From: an uncultured Prevotella sp.
GTDB taxonomy: Bacteria > Bacteroidota > Bacteroidia > Bacteroidales > Bacteroidaceae
Reading direction: 5' to 3'
Assembly (NCBI GenBank): GCA_905234355.1
Contig: CAJOHP010000035.1
Span: forward strand, 1 to 14,071
DNA: 14,071 nt
The stretch's first letter is position 1, and each line of letters starts with the position of its first letter. The translations under genes and the position numbers were made by a program. Positions 5,414 through 12,693 of the stretch are shown piece after piece. Under the pieces are notes generated by a model. That model searched no databases. It saw only the letters and a program-made list of their open reading frames with translations, and had not been told where the DNA came from.

Positions 5414-6088
5414 CTATAGTTTGAACGTAGGGTCTTCGCTGTAGACCTTCTTGTTGAACCGATAGAGGTAGGCCCCTCGCTTGGAGGTGGTCTTGTCTAT
5501 GAGGTCGGTCTTCTCGATGAAGTCCATGTCCTTGATGCGCTTGCGGAAGTTGCGCTTGTCTATCGGCTCGCCGCCTACTGCCTCGTAGAGCCGCTGCAGC
5601 TGAGTGAGCGTGAAGAGGTCGGGCAGCAGATTGAAGCCGATGGGCTCCGTGCGCATTTTCTGCTTCATGAGCTTCCATGCCTGCCTCACCATTTCGCGGT
5701 GGTCGGAGTAGAGCTGTGGCAGCTCGCTGATGTCGGTCCACTCGGCTTTGTGCTCCATGCGCTGCTTCTCGCTATAGTCCTTCACATTGATGAGCGCATA
5801 GTAGGCTATGGAGATGACACGCTCGCCGGGGTCACGGTCTACCTGCCCGAAGGCACCCACCTGACGGATGAACACCTTCTTCATGCCGGTGAGCTCCTGA
5901 AGGGTGCGCCGGGCAGCGTCGTCTGTGCTCTCGTCGGCACTGACGAAACCGCCGTAGAGGCTCCACTCGCCCCGGCCGGGGTCCATCTGGCGGCGACCTA
6001 TAAGCACCTTCAGACGAGACTCGTCGAAGCCGAAGATGATAACGTCGACCGACACCAAGTGCTTGGAATGTTCGCTGTAGTAGGTCAT
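5414..6088 (-). CDS. araR: Nudix-type arabinose regulator AraR
   Basis: A 224-residue regulator with an N-terminal Nudix-fold sensor domain (about 8-135) and a C-terminal winged helix (about 150-220; FTLTQLQRLYEAVGG then RNFRKRIKDMDFIEKTD). This is the architecture of the NrtR/AraR family. The Bacteroides thetaiotaomicron member is an arabinose-responsive repressor that releases DNA on binding L-arabinose. The Nudix box at 46-69 (GGFVSADESTDDAARRTLQELTGM by parts) keeps the glycines, but REUXEE has become RTLQEL. Catalytic glutamates are therefore lost, which fits ligand sensing rather than hydrolysis. It sits between the transporter and araD, inside the operon it probably controls. Candidate operators lie at 10807-10829 and 9526-9546. 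Confidence 0.87.
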   Translation of the reverse strand: MTYYSEHSKHLVSVDVIIFGFDESRLKVLIGRRQMDPGRGEWSLYGGFVSADESTDDAARRTLQELTGMKKVFIRQVGAFGQVDRDPGERVISIAYYALINVKDYSEKQRMEHKAEWTDISELPQLYSDHREMVRQAWKLMKQKMRTEPIGFNLLPDLFTLTQLQRLYEAVGGEPIDKRNFRKRIKDMDFIEKTDLIDKTTSKRGAYLYRFNKKVYSEDPTFKL

Positions 6089-6101
6089 TGTGCTGAGTAT
6101 G

Positions 6102-6152
6102 CATAGTGCAAGCGCTCATAGTGCGCCGCGATGGCGGTGCACTATGAACGCT
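6102..6152. repeat. Long hairpin with three CATAGTGC repeats between symporter and araR
   Basis: Positions 6111-6129 and 6134-6152 form a 19-bp stem with two wobble pairs and a GATG loop. The octamer CATAGTGC occurs at 6102-6109 and 6117-6124 and inverted at 6138-6145. There is no T-run on the minus-strand side, so it is not a standard terminator for the symporter gene. It may stabilise or partly end the upstream mRNA, lowering araR and araD expression, or be a regulator site. Confidence 0.6.
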
Positions 6153-6163
6153 CGTAGCAGTTT

Positions 6164-7909
6164 TTACCAGAAGTAAGCATAGAAGCAGGCGCAGAGACCG
6201 ATGACAACCAGTGTGCCCACGACGTCCCATACGCCCCAGCTCTCGCGGATGCTCTTCTTGAAGTCGGAGGAGAAGGTGATGGCATCGACCTGCTCCTTGG
6301 AAGGTGCGGGCGTGAAGCAGCTCACGCACACCATGAGCAGGATGATAAACACCAGCAGCCAGCACTCGAAGATGAGCCAGTTGGTCTGCCAGAACCAGGT
6401 GGTGGCGCTCCAGAAGGCACCGTCCATGGCGGCATGTCCCGAGTCGGTGACCACGTTGGTGACAAGTCGCAGCATGCCGATGCAGAAGCCGCCGATGAGG
6501 CCCCACTCGCCTGCCTTAGGAGTAATCTTCTTGGAGAAGATGCCCAGGGTGAACACGGCCACCATGGCAGGTGCGATGAGCGACTGGATGTCCTGCAGAT
6601 AGCTGTAGAGATTGCCCATCGACATCATCACGGGCATCCACAGCAGGCCGAGCACCACCACCACGACAGTGGCCATACGGCCCACAAACACGTAGTGGGC
6701 TTCGCTCATGCCCTTCTTCATGGGCTTGTAGAAGTCTTCGGTGAAGAGCGTGGCGCAGCTGTTGAAGAAAGCGGCCAGCGAGGCCACCAGGGCACAGACA
6801 AAGCCGATGGTGACGATACCCTTGATGCCGGCGGGCAGGATGTTCTTCACCATCATGGCAAATGCGCCGTCGGTAGACTCATGGTTGTTGATGTCCATCA
6901 CGATGCCGCTGTCGGGGTTCTGCGACAGTGCATAGGCTATCATGCCCGGGATGAGGAACATGAAGCAGGGCAGGATCTTGAAGAAACCGGCGGCGATGGT
7001 GCCGCGGCGTGCACGGGCGATGACCTTGGCATTGTCCTCGCCGGGCACCTGACCGAGCACACGCTGCACGATGTGCTGGTCAGTGCACCAGTACCAGAAG
7101 CCGATGATGGATGCCCCGAGGAACACCACATAGCCGGGGAACTGCGGATACATCGGGTCGCCCGGGTCGGTATGGAACATGTGTGTGGTGCCGTAGCCGT
7201 CGTGGGCAGCGTTGCACACGGCCATCATGTTTTCCCATCCCTGCGTGATGCTGCCGCCGCCAAGGGCCGAGAGGCCGAGGAAGAGCACCAGGAACGAGCC
7301 GATGATAAGTATAGGTGTCTGTATGGTGGAGAGCGTCATCACGCCCTTCATGCCACCGAACACGGTGAAGACGGCCGTGATGGCTATCAGGCCGATGGCA
7401 CCGTACCAGAAGGGGATGCCCAGCAGGTACTTGAAGAAGATGCCGCCGGTGAAGGCCGTCACCGACACCTTGGTCAGCACGTAGGCCACGAGGGTGATGA
7501 TGCTCAGCCACGAGCCCGTGCGCTGCGTGTAGCGGAACTTCAGGAAGTCGGGCATGGTGATGATCTTGCCCATCTTGTTGATGAGCAGCTGATAGAACGG
7601 CACGAAGAGCCAGCCGAGGATGAGGATCATCCATCCCTGCATCTCCCAGTGGGCCATACCCACACCGTCCTTGGCACCTGTACCGGCCAGGCCCACGAGG
7701 TGCTCAGAACCGATGTTGGCGGCAAAGATGGCCATGCCGATTACATACCACGGCTCACCCTTGCCGAATAGGTAAGCACTCGAGTCTTCGCCCTTCTGGG
7801 CTTTCTTGTCTTTCCAGATGGCATACCACACGGCTGCCACCACGCCACACAGGCCGATGACGAGCACCGCCCAGTCGAGCCAGATAAATTCATGTGAACT
7901 CCAGTTCAT
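6164..7909 (-). CDS. SGLT-like sodium/sugar symporter (SSS family), probable arabinose transporter
   Basis: A 581-residue membrane protein with about 14 hydrophobic helices. Sodium:solute symporter signatures of the SGLT branch are present: FAANIGSEHLVGLAGTGA (sodium site, first half), then LSIITLVAYVLTKVSVTAFTG, then FWYWCTDQHIVQRVLGQ, then ALVASLAAFFNSCATLFTEDFY (second sodium-site helix). This branch carries monosaccharides inward with Na+. It is third in the galM-MFS-SSS-araR-araD operon, so L-arabinose is the likely substrate; that is inferred from context. The ATG at 7909 gives an N-terminus (MNWSSHEFIWLDWAVLVIG) that goes directly into helix 1. A 135-bp spacer with palindromes and a repeated leader element precedes it. 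Confidence 0.9.
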   Translation of the reverse strand: MNWSSHEFIWLDWAVLVIGLCGVVAAVWYAIWKDKKAQKGEDSSAYLFGKGEPWYVIGMAIFAANIGSEHLVGLAGTGAKDGVGMAHWEMQGWMILILGWLFVPFYQLLINKMGKIITMPDFLKFRYTQRTGSWLSIITLVAYVLTKVSVTAFTGGIFFKYLLGIPFWYGAIGLIAITAVFTVFGGMKGVMTLSTIQTPILIIGSFLVLFLGLSALGGGSITQGWENMMAVCNAAHDGYGTTHMFHTDPGDPMYPQFPGYVVFLGASIIGFWYWCTDQHIVQRVLGQVPGEDNAKVIARARRGTIAAGFFKILPCFMFLIPGMIAYALSQNPDSGIVMDINNHESTDGAFAMMVKNILPAGIKGIVTIGFVCALVASLAAFFNSCATLFTEDFYKPMKKGMSEAHYVFVGRMATVVVVVLGLLWMPVMMSMGNLYSYLQDIQSLIAPAMVAVFTLGIFSKKITPKAGEWGLIGGFCIGMLRLVTNVVTDSGHAAMDGAFWSATTWFWQTNWLIFECWLLVFIILLMVCVSCFTPAPSKEQVDAITFSSDFKKSIRESWGVWDVVGTLVVIGLCACFYAYFW

Positions 7910-7930
7910 AAATGATGCCCCCCATTTTAT

Positions 7931-7977
7931 CCCCCTCTTACTCAGGGGGGAAGACCGATACAGGGGCCTGGGTCTGA
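7931..7977 (-). promoter_or_regulatory. Hairpin plus conserved leader element upstream of the symporter gene
   Basis: CCCCCT (7931-7936) pairs with AGGGGG (7944-7949). On the minus strand it is preceded by TCAGACCC, GCCCCTG and CGGTCTTCCCCC, closely matching the araD leader. The plus-strand copy also has AGACC...GGTCT arms at 7952-7956 and 7971-7975. I find no convincing Bacteroidetes promoter in the rest of the spacer. Confidence 0.5.
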
Positions 7978-8032
7978 ATTGTTATAAAATAGTTTTGTTT
8001 GCTTTTCTTGTATTATTCACCTCGTTATCAAG

Positions 8033-8046
8033 AGGCTATATAGCCT
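8033..8046. promoter_or_regulatory. 14-bp perfect palindrome at the stop of the MFS gene
   Basis: AGGCTATATAGCCT is a perfect dyad overlapping the TAG stop codon of the MFS gene. It could be an operator for the downstream symporter gene or a small structured mRNA end. Its GGCT...AGCC arms echo the inverted repeat at 10839-10858 before galM. Confidence 0.4.
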
Positions 8047-9514
8047 AACGCCTGTTCTTCCACATCTGGGTCATGTCCTCCAGCGTCTTGCCTTTCGTCT
8101 CGGGCACGAGTCTCCAGACAAACCATGCAGCCACCAGGCAGATGATGCCATAGAGACCGTAGGTGAACCAGTGGCCGAAGTGGTCGCCCTCGGTGAGGTG
8201 CATGTTGAACATGGGCACGAAGGTCGACGAGACGATGAAGTTGAAAATCCACTGGAAGGCCACGGCGATGGCCACGGCGCCGCCACGGATGGTATTGGGG
8301 AAGATTTCGGCAATGAGTACCCAGCAGATGGGTCCCCAAGAGAACATGAACGAGGCGGCATAGACCATGATGGATGCAGCGGTGACGAGCTCCATGCCGC
8401 TCTGTCCGAACGTCATGGCCACGCCGAAGGCCCCCACGGCCATGCCCAGCGACCCGTAGATGAGCAGGGGCTTGCGTCCCCACTTCTCGACGGTGAAGAT
8501 GGCCACGAGCGTGAACAGGATGTTGACCACGCCCATGAAGACGGTCACCACCATGGGGTTCTCCATGCCCATGTCGCCGAAGATGCGGGGTGCATAGTAG
8601 AGCACAGCGTTGATGCCCACAGCCTGCTGGAACACGGAGAGCATGATGCCCACGAAGATGCACATCGCCCCGTAGGTGAGCAGCCGTTCTGTCTTGACGA
8701 CCATAGTGTCCTTGATGTCCTGCAGAATGGCGACGGCCCGCTGCCGCCCGTTGATCTTGGAGAGTACGGCCAGTGCCTTCTCGTCCTGACCGATGCTCAC
8801 GAGATATCGCGGTGTCTCGGGCACGAAGCAGATGAGCAGGGCGAAGAGCCCGGCGGGCAGAGCCTCGCTGCCGAACATGTAGCGCCATCCTGTGGTCACC
8901 GTCCATTGTGCCTGAGGAGCGATGGCGGCAATGCCGTGGCCCATCTCCTCGACAAGCGGCTGGATGTGGTCGCCCAGGATGAAGAAGTTGACGAAGTAGA
9001 CCACCAGCTGGCCAAAGATGATGGCAAACTGGTTCCACGACACGAGCATACCTCTTATATTGCTTGGGGCCACTTCGCCGATATACATCGGGCAGATGGC
9101 CGATGCCAGTCCCACGCCGATGCCTCCGATGATGCGGTAGACATTGAACATGACGAGCAGTGCGAAGGAGGGCTCGCCGTAGGTGAAGAATAGGAACTCG
9201 GGCTGCATGGAGCCGAGTGCCGACACGAAGAAGAGCAGTCCGGCGATGATGAGCGACTTCTTTCGCCCCAGGCTGGTGGCCAGGAAGCCCGACAGTGCCG
9301 AACCGATGATGCATCCTATCAGCGCGCTGGCCGAGGTGAACCCGTGCCATCCGTCGGTGTAGGCAAAGTCCTTGGCCTCCATGAAGAAGGCCTGCAGTCC
9401 TTTCTCTGCACCGGAGATGACGGCAGTGTCGTAGCCGAACAGCAGTCCGCCGAGCACGGCCACCATCACGATGCTGACGAGGTAGCTCCTGCTACCGTTG
9501 TTTTCGCTTGCCAT
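8045..9514 (-). CDS. XylE/AraE-like MFS sugar/proton symporter
   Basis: A 489-residue, 12-helix sugar porter of the major facilitator superfamily that resembles E. coli XylE along its length. Matching features include LGGLLFGYDTAVISG in helix 1, GRKKS in loop 2-3, YRIIGGIGVGLAS, RGMLVSWNQFAIIFGQL (helix 5 glutamine), PETPRYL after helix 6, SVFQQAVGINAVLYYAP (helix 7 QQ and N), KWGRKPL, MFSWGPICWVL (helix 10 tryptophan) and the terminal PETKGKTLE. The XylE-type loop with helices rather than the shorter GLUT form favours a pentose. In this operon L-arabinose or D-xylose is the likely substrate, and it offers a proton-driven alternative to the sodium symporter next to it. A 21-bp palindrome stands just before its ATG. 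Confidence 0.93.
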   Translation of the reverse strand: MASENNGSRSYLVSIVMVAVLGGLLFGYDTAVISGAEKGLQAFFMEAKDFAYTDGWHGFTSASALIGCIIGSALSGFLATSLGRKKSLIIAGLLFFVSALGSMQPEFLFFTYGEPSFALLVMFNVYRIIGGIGVGLASAICPMYIGEVAPSNIRGMLVSWNQFAIIFGQLVVYFVNFFILGDHIQPLVEEMGHGIAAIAPQAQWTVTTGWRYMFGSEALPAGLFALLICFVPETPRYLVSIGQDEKALAVLSKINGRQRAVAILQDIKDTMVVKTERLLTYGAMCIFVGIMLSVFQQAVGINAVLYYAPRIFGDMGMENPMVVTVFMGVVNILFTLVAIFTVEKWGRKPLLIYGSLGMAVGAFGVAMTFGQSGMELVTAASIMVYAASFMFSWGPICWVLIAEIFPNTIRGGAVAIAVAFQWIFNFIVSSTFVPMFNMHLTEGDHFGHWFTYGLYGIICLVAAWFVWRLVPETKGKTLEDMTQMWKNRR

Positions 9515-9525
9515 AGTTGTGAATA

Positions 9526-9546
9526 GTCATAAGAAATAAGTATGAC
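9526..9546. promoter_or_regulatory. Candidate AraR operator upstream of the MFS gene
   Basis: A perfect dyad GTCATA-N9-TATGAC lies 12 bp before the MFS start codon. Read on the minus strand it contains ACTTATTTCT followed by ATGAC. The same decamer and ATGAC occur in the galM promoter region at 10812-10829. The AraR assignment is inferred; I do not recall the published motif. Confidence 0.5.
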
Positions 9547-9566
9547 AACATCGTAAAGCCGACTGG

Positions 9567-10748
9567 CTACTTCACCGAGAACCTGTAGGCAGCATGGCTG
9601 AAGTATTTCTCTCTGGGCTTCAGGGTGGGCTGCACCCAGTCTGCCTTGTTGGGGCTGTCGGGATACTTCTGGCTCTCGAGGCACACGCTCACGTGCTGGG
9701 GATAGACGCCTCCCTTGTGGCGTATGTTGGGCTCGTTGCCCACGCCCTGGAAGTTGCCGCTATAGACCTGCACGCCGGGCTCGTTGGTGAACATCTCCAT
9801 GAAGATGCCGCTCTTGGGGCTGTAGAGCGAGGCGCACACCTGAGTGTCGTCGCCCTTGCCGTCACGGTAGGTGTTCAGGCACCAGTTGTGGTCGTAGCCC
9901 CCGGCGTTTTGTATCTGGTCATACTGCGAACGGATGGAGTCGCCGATGGCATGGGCCGTGCGGAAGTCCATGGGCGTGCCCTCGACGGGGCGTATCTCAC
10001 CCGTGGGGATATAGAGCCTGTCACTGGGGGTGAAGTTGTCGGCATTCACATAGAGCACCATGTCGTAGCCGGGCTGTGTGAAGTCGCCGCTGAGGTTGTA
10101 GTAGTTGTGGTTGGTCTGGTTGATGATGGTCTCCTTGTCGGTCTCGGCCTCCCAGGTGATGTCGAGTGTGTTGTCGGCCGTGACCTTATAGGTGGTCACC
10201 GCGGTCACCGTGCCGGGGAATCCGTTCTCGCCGTCGGGAGCCACGATGGTGAGCTTCAGTATCGAGTCGCCCTGTTGCTCAGCGTCGTAGACCATGTTCA
10301 TCCAGCCGGTGGTGCCGCCGCCGTGCAGGCAGTTGCCATGGTCGTTGAGCTTCAGCTGGTACTCGGTGTCGCCCAGTTTGAATTTGCCGCCCTTGATGCG
10401 GTTGGCATAGCGGCCTACCGATGAGCCGTAGTCGGTGGGAGAGTTCAGTGTGTCGGCATACTGTGCGATGTTGTCGAAGCCGAGCACCACGTCGGTGGGT
10501 TTGCCTTCGCGGTCGGGCACCACAAGCGACACCACACGGCCGCCATAGTTGGTGATGCACACCTCCATGCCGTTGTCGTTCTTCAGGGTGAAGAGCTTCA
10601 CAGCCTTGTCCTGGATGGTGGTGTCGAACTTGGCAGCGTCGAGACCAGAGATGGTCAGTGCCGACTGTGGCTTTGATCCGCCCGAGCATGCCATAAACAC
10701 CAGTGCTGCTGCACTGATGCCCAGCAATGTACTTTTCTGTGTTTTCAT
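9567..10748 (-). CDS. galM: Aldose 1-epimerase (mutarotase), lipoprotein
   Basis: A 393-residue mutarotase that interconverts alpha and beta anomers of free aldoses. The GalM fold signatures are clear: NYGGRVVSLVVPDREGK (67-83), SSVGRYANRIKGG (109-121), NCLHGGGTTGW with H142, INQTNHNYYNLSGD with the catalytic H214, and HVSVCLESQKYPDSPNKADW with the catalytic base E358. The N-terminus MKTQKSTLLGISAAALVFMAC has a short basic start, a hydrophobic stretch and a lipobox cysteine at residue 21, so it is probably a lipid-anchored envelope protein. It would present the correct arabinose anomer to the importers encoded next. It is the first gene of the operon, with a candidate promoter and operator just upstream. 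Confidence 0.94.
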   Translation of the reverse strand: MKTQKSTLLGISAAALVFMACSGGSKPQSALTISGLDAAKFDTTIQDKAVKLFTLKNDNGMEVCITNYGGRVVSLVVPDREGKPTDVVLGFDNIAQYADTLNSPTDYGSSVGRYANRIKGGKFKLGDTEYQLKLNDHGNCLHGGGTTGWMNMVYDAEQQGDSILKLTIVAPDGENGFPGTVTAVTTYKVTADNTLDITWEAETDKETIINQTNHNYYNLSGDFTQPGYDMVLYVNADNFTPSDRLYIPTGEIRPVEGTPMDFRTAHAIGDSIRSQYDQIQNAGGYDHNWCLNTYRDGKGDDTQVCASLYSPKSGIFMEMFTNEPGVQVYSGNFQGVGNEPNIRHKGGVYPQHVSVCLESQKYPDSPNKADWVQPTLKPREKYFSHAAYRFSVK

Positions 10749-10801
10749 TTTTCTAGGGTTTTTAATGAATGAGTTTTAGGTGTTGAATGCTAATTTGGGT
10801 G

Positions 10802-10833
10802 TAAAAGTACAACTTATTTCTGACATGACCTAA
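10802..10833 (-). promoter_or_regulatory. Candidate arabinose-operon promoter with embedded operator
   Basis: On the minus strand TTAG (10833-10830), a 20-nt spacer and TACTTTTA (10809-10802) approximate the Bacteroidetes consensus with one mismatch in each element. The plus-strand sequence 10807-10829 carries GTACA, ACTTATTTCT and GACATGAC, related to the dyad at 9526-9546. A protein bound there would cover the promoter spacer, as expected for a repressor such as AraR. Confidence 0.4.
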
Positions 10834-10838
10834 TAAAA

Positions 10839-10858
10839 CGGCTTACATTTTTTAGCCG
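10839..10858. promoter_or_regulatory. Inverted repeat CGGCT-N10-AGCCG upstream of the galM promoter
   Basis: CGGCT 10839-10843 and AGCCG 10854-10858 flank an AT-rich 10-nt centre. It lies just upstream of the -33 region of the candidate galM promoter, where an activator or a second regulator dimer might bind. Confidence 0.4.
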
Positions 10859-10894
10859 ATGCAGATAATTGCAACTTTTTAACATATCGCTGAT

Positions 10895-10956
10895 TGTGTG
10901 CTCACAGCACACAGACAGCGGGTGACTCTGTGTGGAGAGCCCCCGCTGTCTGTGTG
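10895..10956. terminator. Overlapping hairpins between map and galM
   Basis: A perfect 15-bp stem pairs 10908-10922 (CACACAGACAGCGGG) with 10942-10956 around a 19-nt loop. A second perfect 8-bp stem, TGTGTGCT (10895-10902) with AGCACACA (10906-10913), shares bases with the first, so the two exclude each other. For minus-strand transcripts leaving map the long stem comes first. There is no long U-tract, so termination strength is uncertain. No gene is present in 10749-11014. Confidence 0.6.
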
Positions 10957-11014
10957 TGTAGTGGGCAAATCTTTGTGTCTTGGGCAGTAGTCGCGAGTGC
11001 CGATGTGTGGCCGC

Positions 11015-11890
11015 TCAATAGGTGAGCACCTCCACGCCGTGTTCGGTCATGAGCAGGGTGTGCTCCCACTGTGCGCTGGGTTTTTCGTCGGCCGAGATGA
11101 CCTCCCATCCGTAGGGGTCGTCGGCATCGATAAACACTTTCCACGTGCCCATATTGATCATGGGCTCGATGGTGAAGACCATGCCCGGCACGAGGAGCAT
11201 GCCAGTGCCCCGATGGCCATAGTGGTCGACGTCGGGCTCTTCGTGGAACTGCAGTCCCACGCCATGGCCGGCCAGGTCTCGCACGATGCCGTAGCCATAC
11301 TTCTTGCAGTGCTTCTCGATAGCGTGGCCTATGTCGCCCACAAAGCCGTAGGGCTTGGCAGCCTCCATGCCTATCTCCAGGCACTCCTTGGCCACACGCA
11401 CGAGCTGTTCTTTCTCTGGTGTGGTGTGGCCTATGATAAACATGCGGGAGGCGTCGGCATAGTAGCCGTCGAGTATGGTGGTGAAGTCCACGTTGATGAT
11501 ATCGCCCTCCTGCAGCACGTCGTCAGCCTTGGGTATGCCATGACATACCACCTCATTGATGCTGGTGCACACCGACATGGGGAATGGCGGTGTCTGGTCG
11601 TCGCCTCCATAGCCGAGGCATGCAGGCGTGGCGCCGTGCTCATCGCAGTATCGGCGGCATATCTGGTCTATCTCGAGCGTGCTCATGCCCTCGTGTATGG
11701 CATCTGCCACGGCGTCGAGCACCCCGGTGTTGACCACGCCGGCACGTCGTATGCCCTCTATCTGCTCTGGTGTCTTTATCAGGTCGCGTGTGGGCACGAG
11801 CTTGCCTTTCTGCTCCCAGTACATCACCTGCTTGTCCATCTCTGTGGGTTCCTGCCCGCTCAGGCAGTGCCATCTTCTCTTCTTTGCCAT
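11015..11890 (-). CDS. map: Type I methionine aminopeptidase
   Basis: A 291-residue enzyme that removes N-terminal methionine from nascent proteins. All five metal ligands are visible: D135 in VDFT, D146 in YYADAS, H209 in GHGVG, E242 in IEPMI and E276 in WEHTLL. The substrate histidine is H117 in CHGIP. About 40 extra residues precede the catalytic domain (MAKKRRWHCLSGQEP...GKLVPTRDLIKTPEQ), a form I associate with one of the Bacteroidales MetAPs. A short insertion GGDDQTPPFP (95-104) precedes SVCTSINE. The start at 11890 is the ATG of this usual MAKKRRW opening. The first 31 bp overlap the 3' end of the M48 gene, so the two are translationally adjacent and probably cotranscribed. Confidence 0.95.
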   Translation of the reverse strand: MAKKRRWHCLSGQEPTEMDKQVMYWEQKGKLVPTRDLIKTPEQIEGIRRAGVVNTGVLDAVADAIHEGMSTLEIDQICRRYCDEHGATPACLGYGGDDQTPPFPMSVCTSINEVVCHGIPKADDVLQEGDIINVDFTTILDGYYADASRMFIIGHTTPEKEQLVRVAKECLEIGMEAAKPYGFVGDIGHAIEKHCKKYGYGIVRDLAGHGVGLQFHEEPDVDHYGHRGTGMLLVPGMVFTIEPMINMGTWKVFIDADDPYGWEVISADEKPSAQWEHTLLMTEHGVEVLTY

Positions 11891-12612
11891 GATGTGCTGC
11901 CTGTGCCCTGAGCAGCCATGCGCTGCCAGAAGGTGGTGGCTACCTGAGGGTTATAGCCTGCCATTGCAGCAAAGATAAGCCCCATGTGGTCGGCCTCGCT
12001 CTCTTGCGAGCGTGAGAATCCAGAGGTCCACAGCTGGGAGCCAAGCGATGCCCCGAGCCCTATGAGCTGTGAGTAGTCGCCCAGTCCGGCAGCCGAGACG
12101 CCCACGCTGAGCAGCTGTGCGCCGTATTGCTTCTTATACTCATTGCTGAGCCTTTCCGCCGAGTGCTTAGCCACGGCATGGGCTATCTCGTGACCGAGGA
12201 CGATGGCCAGCGAGGCTTCGTCCTGCGTGACGGGCAGTATGCCCTCGTAGACGACAATCTTTCCGCCCGGCATGCAGAAGGCATTGACCTGGTTGTTCTG
12301 CACGAGATTGAACTCCCAGGCATACTTCTGTGCATCGGCAGCCATGCCGTGCTGCGTGAGATAGCTTGTCACGGCGTTGGCCAGTCGCTGTCCCACGCGC
12401 TGCACCATGGCCGTGCTGGTGGCGTTGGTCGACTTTTTTGCCGTCTGCATGTACTCGTTGTACTGCTGATAGCTGAGCTGCAGCACCTGTTCGTCGCTGA
12501 CCAGGAGGTTCTGCTTACGCCCGGTGATGGGCACCGTCGAGGTGGTGCCGCAGCCCACGACGATGGCTGTGGCGAGGGACAGAACGGCGGCTTTGATTGT
12601 TCGCTTGTTCAT
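11860..12612 (-). CDS. M48-family metalloprotease lipoprotein, C-terminally truncated
   Basis: A 250-residue zinc metalloprotease with a lipoprotein signal (MNKRTIKAAVLSLATAIVVGC, lipobox VVGC, cysteine 21) and the usual VPITGRKQNLLVSDEQVL opening. The catalytic HEIAH lies at 141-145 and the third zinc ligand in ESEAD (204-208). The family normally continues after the FWQRM helix with a tail containing STHPS and RI..I, ending at about 265-270 residues. Here the sequence after FWQRMAAQGTGS becomes STSWQRREDGTA, which is the map start region read in another frame. The active-site core is complete, so activity may remain, but about 30 residues of conserved tail are gone. Members are periplasmic quality-control proteases of the BepA/LoiP type. 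It lies 81 bp after paaK. Confidence 0.88.
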   Translation of the reverse strand: MNKRTIKAAVLSLATAIVVGCGTTSTVPITGRKQNLLVSDEQVLQLSYQQYNEYMQTAKKSTNATSTAMVQRVGQRLANAVTSYLTQHGMAADAQKYAWEFNLVQNNQVNAFCMPGGKIVVYEGILPVTQDEASLAIVLGHEIAHAVAKHSAERLSNEYKKQYGAQLLSVGVSAAGLGDYSQLIGLGASLGSQLWTSGFSRSQESEADHMGLIFAAMAGYNPQVATTFWQRMAAQGTGSTSWQRREDGTA

Positions 12613-12693
12613 TGTTCTTTAGGGTTATGTGTTCGTTGAAGGTGGGGTCTGTTGTTTCCCACGAGAATGCCAGTGAGGAGAGTAAGAGGTGTG

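Noticed and set aside
6434..7771. Long plus-strand open frame (445 codons) opposite the sodium/sugar symporter
   Set aside because: It is rich in His, Asp, Glu and Gly with no family features, typical of the antisense of a GC-biased membrane protein gene. The minus-strand frame has clear SSS motifs.
8171..9193. Plus-strand open frame (340 codons) opposite the MFS gene
   Set aside because: It has the same His/Asp/Glu-rich antisense composition; the minus strand encodes an unmistakable XylE-like transporter.
12613..12693. GTGGG...CCCAC inverted repeat in the paaK-M48 gap as a terminator
   Set aside because: The stem is only 5 bp with a 10-nt loop and no U-tract, too weak to call.
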